This document shows, in pieces, positions 55,480-64,000 of a DNA stretch of 64,000 bases. Made by a program: the position numbers and the translations under genes. Origin of the DNA: Microdon myrmicae (lineage: Eukaryota > Arthropoda > Insecta > Diptera > Syrphidae); the NCBI GenBank assembly GCA_963931805.1, contig OZ007496.1:116755339-116819338 (forward strand). The letters run 5' to 3'. The notes beneath the pieces were generated by a model that saw nothing but the letters and a program-made list of their open reading frames with translations, ran no database searches and was not told where the DNA came from. Within the stretch, counting starts at the first letter, position 1. Each line of letters begins with the position of its first letter.

Positions 55480-57907
55480 AACGTGGAATAATTGCATTGG
55501 ACTGTGTACTGACGGAGCTCACTCAATGTCCGGACACAAAGCAGGTCATCAAGCAATAGTTAAAAAGAAAGCACCACATGTTATCTGGACGCACTGTATG
55601 CTTCACAGAGCAGCTCTAGTGTCGAAAAATATGAGCGAGGAACTTAACAACATTTTTACAAAAGTTATAAAAATTATAAACTACATTAAGAACAGTTCTT
55701 TGAGATCTAGGCTGTTTGGAAAGTTGTGTGTAGATATGGAAGCTAATTATACCTTACTTCTGTATTAGTGTGAAGTTCGCTGACTAACTCCTGCAAAAGT
55801 GAATCAAAGGGTATTTGAACTCAAAGAAGAAATAGGAACGTCTCTCGAAGAAAATCACCACGAAGAGGCACATTTGGGGACGAACTATAATTCCCTTGTT
55901 AAACTTGCCTATTTGGTTGAATTTTTTTTTGAAAATTGAGCAGTTTGAATAAATCAATGCAGGGATCACAAATGCATCCACCTGTTCAAAAAGACAAAGT
56001 AAAAACTTTCATTAAAACGTTTAAGTTATGGAAGTCAAATTTACACAAGAATGAGTTGAATATGTTTTCATCGTCAAAAGATTTCTGGGGCACAGCCAAT
56101 ATTGAAACAAGCAAGAATCTTTTTATTGAACACTTGGCTGGTTTAGTGCTGCATTTTTCAAATTGTTTTAAAGACCTTGATTTCTCAAAGTTTTTGTGGG
56201 TACAGAATCTGTGGGGGTTCTCTACATCACACGGAGAACCAACCCACAACCCTAACCTGCAAACATGCGAAAAAAACAAATCCGCAATAGCATATATTCC
56301 CAAATCTGCAATAAAATATTTTCCAAACCTCCAAGAGAATATAATTCAACAGAATATATTCTAATCATCTCGGCATTCATTTCCCCAAAATTGCGTCAGT
56401 CAATTATCCCCATTTCCTCAACGCAACCAAGCAATCCACAGTTCCCCGAAATTCGTATGCCATAACAAACGCATATTCAAATCCTCAACGGAACATTAGC
56501 AAGTATACCAAGGCGCACACATTTCCCCGAAGTTCATATGCCTTAACAAAGCGTATATCCAAATCCTCAACGGAACATTACCAACCAACTAAACCGCGCA
56601 CATTTCCCCGAAATTATTTCGGTTAACATTTCTATCTAAACGATACCCCAAAGCCAATTTCCCGGTACACCCAACCAACGAAGTCAACCCAGCCTGTGCG
56701 CCCAGAATTCGCTGGAACTGAGTTCTTATGCGAGCATAGTAACTCCCCCAAAATTCTTCGTAATTGGCAGCGAGCCTAATTTCGGTATGACGCACCGCCG
56801 CGACGCATTGAATGAATTATTTTCATTCCTACGCCAGTCGATCGCCATCCACCAAAGTCCGCGCACGTCGCTGAAGTCGAGTCGTAACCACGGACGTGCA
56901 CCCTCCTCTGTCAGAACCAAGTCTCTGCGCGGGCGCGAAAACGGTCCTCACCCAATTAAACCCTCCATTCCGCATCTGCCCTCTATTAAATATACGTAGA
57001 TCGGAACCGATTAATAAAGCGACAAACGGGGTCGTGAAAATACCCGAGGAACGATTGAACATTCCCGGTGCTGCGGAAGCGAAATTCCACCCCCTCAAGG
57101 AGAGAAGTCGCCCTCTATCAAACCCGGAGTGTTGTCCCGAGCCGCTGAATCTAGTTTTGGTTCCCCCGTTTGGTGCGCGGGGGAAATAGGAAATAATTTG
57201 AAAAGACATTATAAAGCCGTCGGCGAAATTGATTCGTGATACTCAACAATGTTAATTAAGTTAACCTTTCTGTGAAACAAGATCGAGAAGGAAAGCGACC
57301 CCGCGAAATGATTCATAATTAACGGAGTCAATCGACGTTTCTGAACATACAGATAAGATCAACTCAATACCGGAAGTACCCAATCAATGTTAACAATAAA
57401 TAAAAATAAAGAAAACAAAACATTAATGGCAACAACAATATACCAGTGTTTGTCCTTTCGATTCTGTGTGCGCTCATTTCCCCCCCGGTGTTCTTAAGAA
57501 CAATTTCGGCGACGCAACGTTGGTGGGCGATAGGAACCGTGCCGTACGTCGGCACTCAAACAACCGCCCCCCACAAATCCATTTATCGACAATGAAGATG
57601 ACGAATTTGAACTGACAACCATTGAAAAGGAAAAACTGATAGAATTATCATGCGATAGCCTACTAAAACAAAGGTTTCAAAACAAAACCTTAATTCAATT
57701 TTGATTGAATCTTAGCGGAGAGTATGAATCTTTGTATTGCAAAGCAATGCAAGTGCCTCTACCGTTTGTAACGTCGTATTTATGCGAAACGGGCTTTTTT
57801 GCACTGGCTGGAATGCGAACCAGGTTAGTAGTCGAAAAAGAGATACGAGTGGCACTCTCAAGATTTAATAAACTTCGTGCCAGTAAACAACCACAACCCT
57901 CGCATTA
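55480..57907 (+). pseudogene. hAT transposase (ZBED5-like), interrupted and deleted
   Basis: Plus-strand blocks: GLCTDGAHSMSGHKAGH (with the catalytic-region Asp, about 55500-55545), TWTHCMLHRAALVSKNMSEEL (about 55580-55645), then a decayed middle with VFELKEEIGT, an LVKLAYLVEFF block, and SKFLWVQN before the LTR. After the LTR come DEFELTTIEKEKLIELSCD and the C-terminal dimerisation region LPFVTSYLCETGFFALAGMRT and KEIRVALSRF (about 57750-57870). The residue pattern is that of the insect/vertebrate ZBED5-like hAT group. The N-terminal zinc-finger part is missing, and there are stops and frameshifts. Confidence 0.87.
56210..57575 (+). mobile_element. Solo LTR, family II (1366 bp)
   Basis: Starts TGTGGGGGTTCTCT and ends CAACCGCCCCCCACA, TSD AATC (56206-56209, 57576-57579). 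It splits the hAT transposase frame. It matches 42689-44160 across its length; internal repeats built on CATATTCAAATCCTCAACGG occur at about 56470 and 56545. Confidence 0.92.
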
Positions 57908-58721
57908 AATTTTTATGCGATAGATGTAGTTGATTTCAATGTTTAAAAATAATTTTATATAAAAATAAATATACACGTATGTGTATGTTATAGCTAAACC
58001 TTGTTATCATTCTGTTGATTGTAGTTTTCAGTTTTTTTTTTTTTTTTGTAATAAAGTTTTTAGTATTTAAAACGTGTTTATATTATTTAATCTATTAAAA
58101 CAGTACAAGGTAGGGGAGACGCGGAAAAAATATTTTTTTTCGAGGAGGCGTGGTAGCATAAAGGTTGGAAACGGCTGCATTAGAGCAAGATCTGTGGTGG
58201 TTTTTAATGTGACATCAACAAGGATGCTAGTTAATAAAAACACCACCGACGAAAAGACGCGAAAAGGAAACAAAGTTCTTCAGATGAAACACTTCCCAAA
58301 CGGAGCGAACAGAAGGAAATAAAAAACACACGGGTTGTTGTTTCGATGAAAGTTCTTTTATTAATTTTCCTTGTTTTTATTACATTGTTATATTCTTTCG
58401 TTTGTCTATTTATTTAGTAGACGCAAACTGGAGCAAACACAACACGACACATCAGCCACACCAAAATCCCGACGATCTTGTGAATAATAAACGCACTGAA
58501 AACGGTTTTAACTGAGTGATCCCTTTAAAATTAACTTAAGCGATACGGCGCGATTAGAAATAATAGGAACCGATAAACTGCTGACGGGAATAACATGTCA
58601 AGACTCAAATCACGACTCTGGTGGTGTGTACGCACTCCACGGGGGATAAAAACTGACTCGGGACTAGAGCTCACCAAAGAAACGGAAAACCTCAAAAGAA
58701 CTGCAAAAGGAGGAGGGGCCA

Positions 58722-59657
58722 CACGATTAACTCGAGGGAGTTAATCGTGATTGGACCGGACGGAATAGGCATACATTACGCATGTGTGCGTATGCCATGC
58801 ATACGATCGTTCGGCGACCGTGGATGGAGGGCAACATCGCTAGTGCATTTTCCAAGAATGTAAACACTAGCATCTGGGGTGTGAAAGACCCAAACCGAAG
58901 ATTTGGTCATCCTAATGGGAGGCCATAAATCATCATTTCGGTTGCCGATGATTAAACATTGCAACGAACATAGGGTGCAGCCATTGCCAGATGTTGAAAG
59001 TAAACATTTTCTGGCTGCAACTTGTTCGTTGCTTGATTGGGGCCCCTGAACGTGGGGACCGATAATTGGAAACCAGCGATTGCTGGTAATTAGGGAAATG
59101 TTTGGTTTGCGTCAGCAGAAACCTTGTCGGCGGTAGCAAACCAATAGGAGCAAATAGCCGCATGCAAGAAGTGCCAAGGGCAAACAAATAAAACGAGTCA
59201 ACAAGGAACTCCTTGTTGATGTTGTTTCCATAGCATACGGCTATGGAAACAAGCTGCCCTGGCAGAATGTATGCTTAAAGATAGGATTTCAAATGCCACG
59301 GCAATGTGATGATTTTGCCGTGGACTTATGCTTTTTTTAGGAAATAATGTATGCCCGGGGGTGGATTTTCGATGCCACGGCAAGGTGATAAGCTTTGCCG
59401 TGGATTTAATGTTTTTTTAGGAATTAATACCTGCCCGAGGGTGAGTTTTCGATGCCACGGCAAGGTGATAAGCTTTGCCGTGGACTTAATGTCTTTCAGG
59501 GGTGGTGTTGGAGAAAAAGGGGTTTGGAAGGAAAACCCCCCACAGAATAGGTAAGCTGCCTAACAGAAATTCAAAACAGTTATCCGATTGGGTAACCGTA
59601 TTAATTCCAGCGATTTGGCTGGGGGTAAATGCCGTAGCAAGGTTACGCAACCTTGCT
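58722..59657. repeat. Hairpin series within the Gypsy LTR
   Basis: Arms of perfect inverted repeats, listed as left/right: 58722-58733/58738-58749; 58768-58774/58790-58796; 58928-58934/58947-58953; 58961-58970/59023-59032 with nested 58976-58983/59012-59019; 59072-59077/59082-59087; 59222-59234/59240-59252; 59296-59304/59315-59323; 59375-59383/59395-59403; 59455-59463/59475-59483; 59636-59644/59649-59657. Stem sequences are unrelated except in the 80-bp repeat. Confidence 0.85.
59280..59500. repeat. Tandem repeat, three units of about 80 bp with a hairpin in each
   Basis: Each unit contains CCACGGCAA and TTGCCGTGG as inverted arms at 59296, 59375 and 59455, plus TTTTTTTAGGAA and TGCCCG blocks between them. 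Confidence 0.9.
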
Positions 59658-59742
59658 GAAGTTCGACCGAGAGGTAAGTCGTTCGCCTGGAATAGTGGGG
59701 ATCGAGCGATGCATGGCTCTTCGGGCCCTGAAAAGCGCCACA

Positions 59743-59755
59743 TCACTCCCTCCCC
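59743..59755 (-). promoter_or_regulatory. Polypurine tract
   Basis: Minus-strand GGGGAGGGAGTGA lies directly upstream of the LTR's TGTGGCGC and just downstream of pol. This is the expected site and composition for priming plus-strand DNA synthesis. Confidence 0.75.
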
Positions 59756-59786
59756 AGTGACGTAGTCACGAAATAGGTAAGGCAGG

Positions 59787-62700
59787 TTAGGGGGTGGTTA
59801 GTTGGTTATGGGCGCGCGCTTGAGCGCGAGTACGGGGAGGTTGTGCCGGTGGTGTAGGAGTGGTATTAGCAGATGGGGGTGGTTCTGGAGCGGAACCTTC
59901 CAGAAAACAGGGCTTAAGCCTTTCGACGCTGACCGTGGATCGCTTGCCTCTAATGTCGATCTCGAAGACGCGGGCACTGATGCGGCGGAAGACTTTGAAT
60001 GGGCCATCATAAGGTGGGTCGAGGGGTTTTTTGACCTTATCCACCCTGACAAAGACGTGCGTGCAGCTGTGCAGTTCAGGGTGGACGAAAAGTTTTTTGG
60101 AGCCGTGCCTGGTTACAGGGGTTGCCCTAACCTTACGTAGCAGGTCACGGAGATGTCCCAATTCACGAAGTTGGTCACGCGGTGTTTCGCCATTCAGGAA
60201 AAGTTCTCCTGGAAGAAGGAGGTTGGTACCGTAGGTAAGCTCTGCTGCCGAAGCACCCAGGTCCTCCTTAATACTTGTCCTCAGGCCGAGGAGGACGGTT
60301 GGTAGGGCGTCAAACCATTGTGTGTCGTTATGACACATGAGTGAGGCTTTTAGAGATCTGTGCCAGCGCTCTATCATCCCATTTGATTGCGGGTGGTAGG
60401 CGGTGGTACGACTTCTTTGGCAGCCGAGAAGATTTGTTAGCTGCCTAAAAATTGTCGCCTCAAATTGTGGACCTCGGTCCGAAGTTATGGTGGTTGGTAC
60501 ACCGAAACGTGTGACCCAAGTTGAATAAAAGGCCTTGGCGACTGATTCGGCAGTAACTGCCCGGAGAGGTGTCGCCTCTGGCCATCGCGTGCAGCGATCC
60601 ATCATAGTGAGGATATAAGAAAATCCTCTTGATGGAGTAAGCGGTCCCACTATGTCTATGTGGACATGGGCGAAGCGTGCCGTGGGAAGCTTGAATTGCG
60701 CTGGCTCCAGTACATTATGCCGCGCTACTTTGCAGCGCTGGCACTGGAGACAAGCACGGGCCCAACCGGTGAGATCTTTATTCATCCGGGGCCAAATGAA
60801 TTTGCGACGGACAGCAGCGGCTGTTGCTCGGCCGCTGGGGTGGGCTGGGTTGTGGTAAACTTGGAACACGCCCTTACGAAGTTTCTCGGGAATGTAAGGT
60901 CTAGCGGTTCCAGTGGAGACATCACACCAGATTTCGCCCAAAGGGTCGCGAAGGGTAATTTTCTTAAGCTCTAGTGCCGTATCGGCAGTTAGGAGGGACT
61001 TGAGCTGTTCGTCCTCCTCTTGAGCTAGGGCAAGGTCAGTGTTATTCAAGGCGGTACGCAAATGAATCGTATCGATTCGAGAAAGGGCGTCCGCCGTGAC
61101 ATTCTGTTTACCGGAGATATGCCTGATCTCCGTAGAATATTGCCCAATGAGGTCTAATTGACGCTCTTGTTGGGGGGAGGCATTTCCCGACTTCTTCCGG
61201 AACGCATAGACCAATGGCTTATGGTCTGTTAAGATGGAGAGTGAGCGACCCTCTATCATATGACGGAAGTACTTAACAGCGCTGTAGATCGCGAGCAATT
61301 CACGGTCGTAGGCGCTGTAACGTCGCTCAGTGGGACTCAGCTTCCTTGAAAAGAAACCAACTGGTTCCGGGCGGCCTTCAATGTCCTGTTCAAGGACGGC
61401 TCCGATTGCGGTATCCGATGCGTCGCATTGGATAGAAAGTGCCGCTCCCTCGAGAGGGTATCGGAGTAAGGTGGCTTTTGCCAATTGTTCTTTGGACAGT
61501 TGAAATGCTCGATCTGAGACTTCTGTCCAATTAATGGGGCGCTTATCATTGCGCTTAGCTCCTTTTAAGAATTCGTTGAGCGGAGCTTGAATCTGGGCAG
61601 CATTCTTCAGGGTCGGACGGTAGAAGTTCAGCATGCCCAAAAATCGACGAAGCTCACTCACGTTAGTAGGCCGAGGATACTTCATGAGGGCCTCCACACG
61701 GTCTGGTAGTGGGCGAATGCCCTGGTTGTCAACGACATAACCCAGATAGGTGATTTGCTCCTTGGCGTATTGACACTTAGCTGGGTTGATGACAAGACCG
61801 AATTCACGGAGGCGCTCTAGGACCTGACGTAAGTGGCGTTTATGTTCGGCGTGGTCTTTGGAGGCGATGAGAATGTCATCAAGGTAAGCATGGCAGCAAT
61901 TAAGACCACGTAAAGCCGTGTCGATATAACGCTGGAATGTCTGTGCGGCATTCCTGAGGCCGAAAGTCATCACTTTGAACTCGAAGAGTCCGAAAGGTGT
62001 AATGACTGCGGTCTTGGGGATGTCTTCAGGTGCCACCGGAATTTGGTGGTATGCCCTGGTGAGATCCAGGGTGGTGAAGACATTGCACCCTCGTAACTTG
62101 TACGAAAAATCGTAGAGGTGTGCAATTGGGTATCTGTCCGGGACAGTTGCTGCGTTCAACAGCCTATAATCGCCACATGGGCGCCACTCACCAGAACGTT
62201 TCTTCACTAAGTGGAGTGGGCTTGCCCAGGGACTGTCCGACGGTTGGCAGATACCTAGTTCGATCATATGCTCGAACTCCGCGCGCGCCGCACGTAATTT
62301 TTCCGGAGCCAGTCGACGTGGACGCTGGCTCACCGGGGGACCACGTGTTTCTATATGATGAAACACCGTGGCTTTATGTCGGCGTTGGTTAGGTAGAGGA
62401 ATTGTTGTACTCACAAATTCCTGTACCATAACCTGGAATGGGTCTATGCACTCTGTGGCCCCTGAAGTTGCCGCTGGTGATGCCGTCATGGGCAAGGGGG
62501 GTGCGGTTGGAGCCACAAGTCTGTTATGGGTCGAATCGACCAACAGATTATGTGCACCTAATAGGTCGGAACCTATCAGGGGTTCATTTACGTCCGCAAT
62601 GACGAAACGCCAAGTGATCGGACGACAAAGACCCAATTGGAGTGTCAGCTTTTTACGTCCGTACGTAAGTATCGGCGTATTATTTGCAGCTGACAATTTA

Positions 62701-62912
62701 AGTGCGGCTGGCACGCGGTTGCGCGGAGCAAACGATCGCGGGAGGACTGAAATATCGGCGCCGGTATCGACAGTAAAAGCGATATTCAGTTTCGAATCCC
62801 GGATGGTTAGGCGACTTATCGTATGGGTGCCGGCCGATTGCGCGGGGGTGTCGGTCGGCAAAATCAGTTTAAAGAGCGCCTTTGGTTGGTGGAAGGTTGC
62901 GTCCAACCACAA
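59787..62912 (-). CDS. pol: Ty3/Gypsy Pol polyprotein (protease, RT, RNase H, integrase)
   Basis: An uninterrupted frame of about 1040 codons. Counting from 62912: protease FTVDTGADISVLP (47-58), RT with HAYLDDILIASKD (341-353), RNase H with CDASDTAIGAVLEQ (496-509) and LTDHKPLVY (561-569). Integrase has a zinc finger (H687, H691, C721, C724) and a D,D35E triad: D753 in HIDIVGP, D812 in TSDRGPQF, E848 in PQSNGMIERW. There is no ATG at 62912 (codon TTG); the frame overlaps the end of gag in the -1 frame, so expression by frameshifting near 62867-62873 is likely. The stop is followed by the polypurine tract. All catalytic residues are present, so the element may be recent. No envelope ORF follows. 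Confidence 0.95.
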   Translation of the reverse strand: MWLDATFHQPKALFKLILPTDTPAQSAGTHTISRLTIRDSKLNIAFTVDTGADISVLPRSFAPRNRVPAALKLSAANNTPILTYGRKKLTLQLGLCRPITWRFVIADVNEPLIGSDLLGAHNLLVDSTHNRLVAPTAPPLPMTASPAATSGATECIDPFQVMVQEFVSTTIPLPNQRRHKATVFHHIETRGPPVSQRPRRLAPEKLRAARAEFEHMIELGICQPSDSPWASPLHLVKKRSGEWRPCGDYRLLNAATVPDRYPIAHLYDFSYKLRGCNVFTTLDLTRAYHQIPVAPEDIPKTAVITPFGLFEFKVMTFGLRNAAQTFQRYIDTALRGLNCCHAYLDDILIASKDHAEHKRHLRQVLERLREFGLVINPAKCQYAKEQITYLGYVVDNQGIRPLPDRVEALMKYPRPTNVSELRRFLGMLNFYRPTLKNAAQIQAPLNEFLKGAKRNDKRPINWTEVSDRAFQLSKEQLAKATLLRYPLEGAALSIQCDASDTAIGAVLEQDIEGRPEPVGFFSRKLSPTERRYSAYDRELLAIYSAVKYFRHMIEGRSLSILTDHKPLVYAFRKKSGNASPQQERQLDLIGQYSTEIRHISGKQNVTADALSRIDTIHLRTALNNTDLALAQEEDEQLKSLLTADTALELKKITLRDPLGEIWCDVSTGTARPYIPEKLRKGVFQVYHNPAHPSGRATAAAVRRKFIWPRMNKDLTGWARACLQCQRCKVARHNVLEPAQFKLPTARFAHVHIDIVGPLTPSRGFSYILTMMDRCTRWPEATPLRAVTAESVAKAFYSTWVTRFGVPTTITSDRGPQFEATIFRQLTNLLGCQRSRTTAYHPQSNGMIERWHRSLKASLMCHNDTQWFDALPTVLLGLRTSIKEDLGASAAELTYGTNLLLPGELFLNGETPRDQLRELGHLRDLLRKVRATPVTRHGSKKLFVHPELHSCTHVFVRVDKVKKPLDPPYDGPFKVFRRISARVFEIDIRGKRSTVSVERLKPCFLEGSAPEPPPSANTTPTPPAQPPRTRAQARAHNQLTTP
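62829..62859 (-). promoter_or_regulatory. Putative frameshift-stimulating hairpin
   Basis: On the minus strand GCCGACCG (62859-62852) pairs with CGGCCGGC (62836-62829), 7 of 8 pairs with one A-C mismatch, around a 15-nt loop. It begins 7 nt after the slippery heptamer, within the spacing that favours -1 frameshifting. Confidence 0.6.
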
Positions 62913-64000
62913 GGCGCCTTGCAGTTAAATGCGCGATCACCATATCGTTGGTGATTGGCGCACCAAGGCAGAGTAACGGCATTATCAGGTATATTCTGCC
63001 TATTAGTATTGCCGTTACGGGGAGGTCGAGCCGGAGCTCGCTGGGGATTGGCCCGGTGAGGGCCATTTTGAGGGGTATAGGCCCTCTGAGGGGCAGTTTG
63101 GTAGGAATTCTGCCGATTGAGAGGACGGCTCGGCATGGCTCGATTCTGGGCGCTTCGAGGATTGTTCCTCACCTCCGCGCGCAATTGAGTTATCTCGCGG
63201 AGGAGTGAGGTTTGGAGCGCCCGAAGGTCAGCAGGGGTTAATTGTGTGGGCGAATTTCTTTGGTTAACGTTGGGGCCTGCCTCTGGATTCACCTGAGGGA
63301 AATTGGTTGAGGCGGGCCCTCTAAGAGGCAATTGGGTTTGAGGAGAACGGAGAGTCGGGACCAATTGAGGGGCTGAGAAAGGCAGACGAGGGTGCCGTGC
63401 AGGCTGGGCGGCGTGTTGAGAAACCGCCGCTACCTGGTACGCTGGGGGCTCAGAATACTGATCTGAGCTTTCCATAATTGCGTCCGCAATTTTGGATAAA
63501 TAGCCCAAACTCTGATTGGGTTGGGCTATAAGTGCCGAACGGGCATGCTGGGGAAGACACCTCAAAAAGTGAGGCTTTATTAGGTCGTCCCCAATCCTGG
63601 TCCCCGCTATAGAGCGTAAATGGGTCAGGAAAAGAGATGGTCTCATCCCAGAAAGGCTGGTTACAGCGGCTAAGCGTTGTTGCCGCACACTTCCAGGTTC
63701 GTCCAAAGCGTCGAGCAGAGCTTCACGCATGTTGCTATACGGATTGCGGCCGGCCGACCTTATTATGTGGGCAACATGCGGTCGCTGAGCGCGGTCAAGC
63801 ACTGTCAACAGCTCGACTGCACGAAGTTGTTCGTCGTGCAAGGCTGAGGCCTGGAAGATGCGGTCTGCCACTGCAAACCAAAGGTCTGGGTCCTCCTCAT
63901 CGAAAGGGGGAAGTCCTATATTAGGTGGACGAGTCCCATTCCCGAGGCTGGAAGCATCGTGGAATTCTTGGGACTCTGAAGGTCTTTGGATTTGTTGTGA
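62864..64000 (-). CDS. gag: Ty3/Gypsy Gag, partial (start outside window)
   Basis: The frame is open from the right edge (64000) to a TGA at 62864, 378 codons. The visible N-terminal part has LPPFDEEDPDLWFAVADRIF, typical of the capsid start in insect Gypsy Gags, followed by a helical capsid region (LLDALDEPG, LFLTHLRSIAG, FLRCLPQHARS). The C-terminal part is proline-, glutamine- and arginine-rich and ends in WCANHQRYGDRAFNCKAPC, a C-H-C-C zinc-binding arrangement instead of the usual CCHC knuckle. An unusual CHCC box of this kind is known in CsRn1-like Gypsy elements, so that lineage is a reasonable guess. No lesion seen. The true start lies beyond 64000. Confidence 0.9.
   Translation of the reverse strand, partial: SQQIQRPSESQEFHDASSLGNGTRPPNIGLPPFDEEDPDLWFAVADRIFQASALHDEQLRAVELLTVLDRAQRPHVAHIIRSAGRNPYSNMREALLDALDEPGSVRQQRLAAVTSLSGMRPSLFLTHLRSIAGTRIGDDLIKPHFLRCLPQHARSALIAQPNQSLGYLSKIADAIMESSDQYSEPPAYQVAAVSQHAAQPARHPRLPFSAPQLVPTLRSPQTQLPLRGPASTNFPQVNPEAGPNVNQRNSPTQLTPADLRALQTSLLREITQLRAEVRNNPRSAQNRAMPSRPLNRQNSYQTAPQRAYTPQNGPHRANPQRAPARPPRNGNTNRQNIPDNAVTLPWCANHQRYGDRAFNCKAPCGWTQPSTNQRRSLN
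62867..62873 (-). promoter_or_regulatory. TTTAAAC slippery heptamer for -1 frameshifting
   Basis: The minus-strand heptamer T TTA AAC sits in the gag frame immediately before the gag stop TGA (62866-62864). A -1 slip there continues into the pol frame, which is open through this point. This is the strongest known type of eukaryotic slippery sequence (X XXY YYZ). Confidence 0.8.

Larger units (their letters stand above)
54894..58177 (+). mobile_element. hAT transposon with both ends, carrying two solo LTRs
   Basis: Terminal inverted repeats CAGCGGTTTCCAACCT (54894-54909) and AGGTTGGAAACGGCTG (58162-58177) are flanked by an 8-bp TSD, CATTAGAG (54886-54893 and 58178-58185); the 8-bp TSD is diagnostic of hAT elements. 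Without the LTRs at 55052-55391 and 56210-57575 the element is about 1.6 kb. The transposase is an internally deleted pseudogene. Confidence 0.93.
58193..59742 (-). mobile_element. 3' LTR of the Ty3/Gypsy element (about 1.55 kb)
   Basis: On the minus strand it begins TGTGGCGCTTTTCAGGGC directly after a purine-rich tract (polypurine tract, 59743-59755) that follows pol. The proposed end is ACCACCACA at 58193, by the TG...CA rule and the inverted TGTGG/CCACA pair used by related LTRs; the other LTR is outside the window, so this end and the TSD cannot be confirmed. It holds at least ten perfect hairpins and three units of an 80-bp tandem repeat. AATAAA on the minus strand is near 58355. Confidence 0.72.

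Noticed and set aside
62120..62928. Long plus-strand ORFs opposite the Gypsy pol (for example 186 codons at 62368-62928)
   Set aside because: Antisense shadows of an intact pol frame in G+C-richer sequence.
59787..64000. Envelope gene or retrovirus-like errantivirus
   Set aside because: Pol is followed directly by the polypurine tract and LTR, leaving no space for a third ORF.

Overview
This window reads as arthropod, probably insect, nuclear DNA made almost entirely of transposable elements. It has RTE-like and Jockey/I-like non-LTR retrotransposons, mariner, Tc1 and hAT DNA transposons, a Ty3/Gypsy element, a tRNA-derived short element, A+T-rich intergenic sequence, and no operon structure. 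The species cannot be named from the sequence. I found no gene that I would call a functional host gene. The best unexplained open frame is a 159-codon ORF at 53276-53755.

Layout. 1-7100: a decayed DDE transposon into which a full-length Jockey/I-like LINE (here 'LINE-C', 1433-6861, minus) has inserted with a 13-bp target-site duplication (TSD). 8860-11500: LINE fragments, one with a 5' inversion. 12430-19420: a second LINE-C copy broken by two LTRs, an endonuclease fragment of another LINE, then a long RTE-like LINE ('LINE-A') split by a solo LTR. 19500-27430: a Tc1 N-terminal fragment, a nested pair of LTRs, a further LTR and a short LINE-A tail. 28130-31740: a Jockey-like LINE ('LINE-D') interrupted by two solo LTRs. 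31869-32773: a terminal-inverted-repeat element carrying a tRNA-Asp-headed short element. 33215-36444: a nearly intact RTE-like LINE ('LINE-B') with a 13-bp TSD. 36480-45150: duplicated sequence, mariner debris, a solo LTR, and a mariner split by about 5 kb of later insertions (a Tc1 pseudogene, tandem repeats, a solo LTR). 45719-51470: LTRs, LINE tails, two short LINE-B derivatives, a fragment of an unnamed insect repeat protein and a mariner C-terminus. 54894-58177: a hAT element with both ends and an 8-bp TSD, carrying two solo LTRs. 58193-64000: the 3' LTR, pol and most of gag of a Ty3/Gypsy retrotransposon on the minus strand, running off the right edge.

How the parts relate. The LTRs fall into about six families by their ends. 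Nine have matching or near-matching 4-bp TSDs and no internal region, so they are solo LTRs left by recombination; the only coding LTR element is the Gypsy at the right edge. LINE-B and three short elements form an apparent autonomous/non-autonomous set, in which the short elements carry both the 5' leader and the 3' tail of LINE-B. The Gypsy uses overlapping gag and pol frames with a textbook UUUAAAC slippery site and a correctly spaced hairpin. Several LTR families, most clearly the Gypsy LTR, contain series of perfect short hairpins with unrelated stem sequences. I consider this the most unusual feature of the window.
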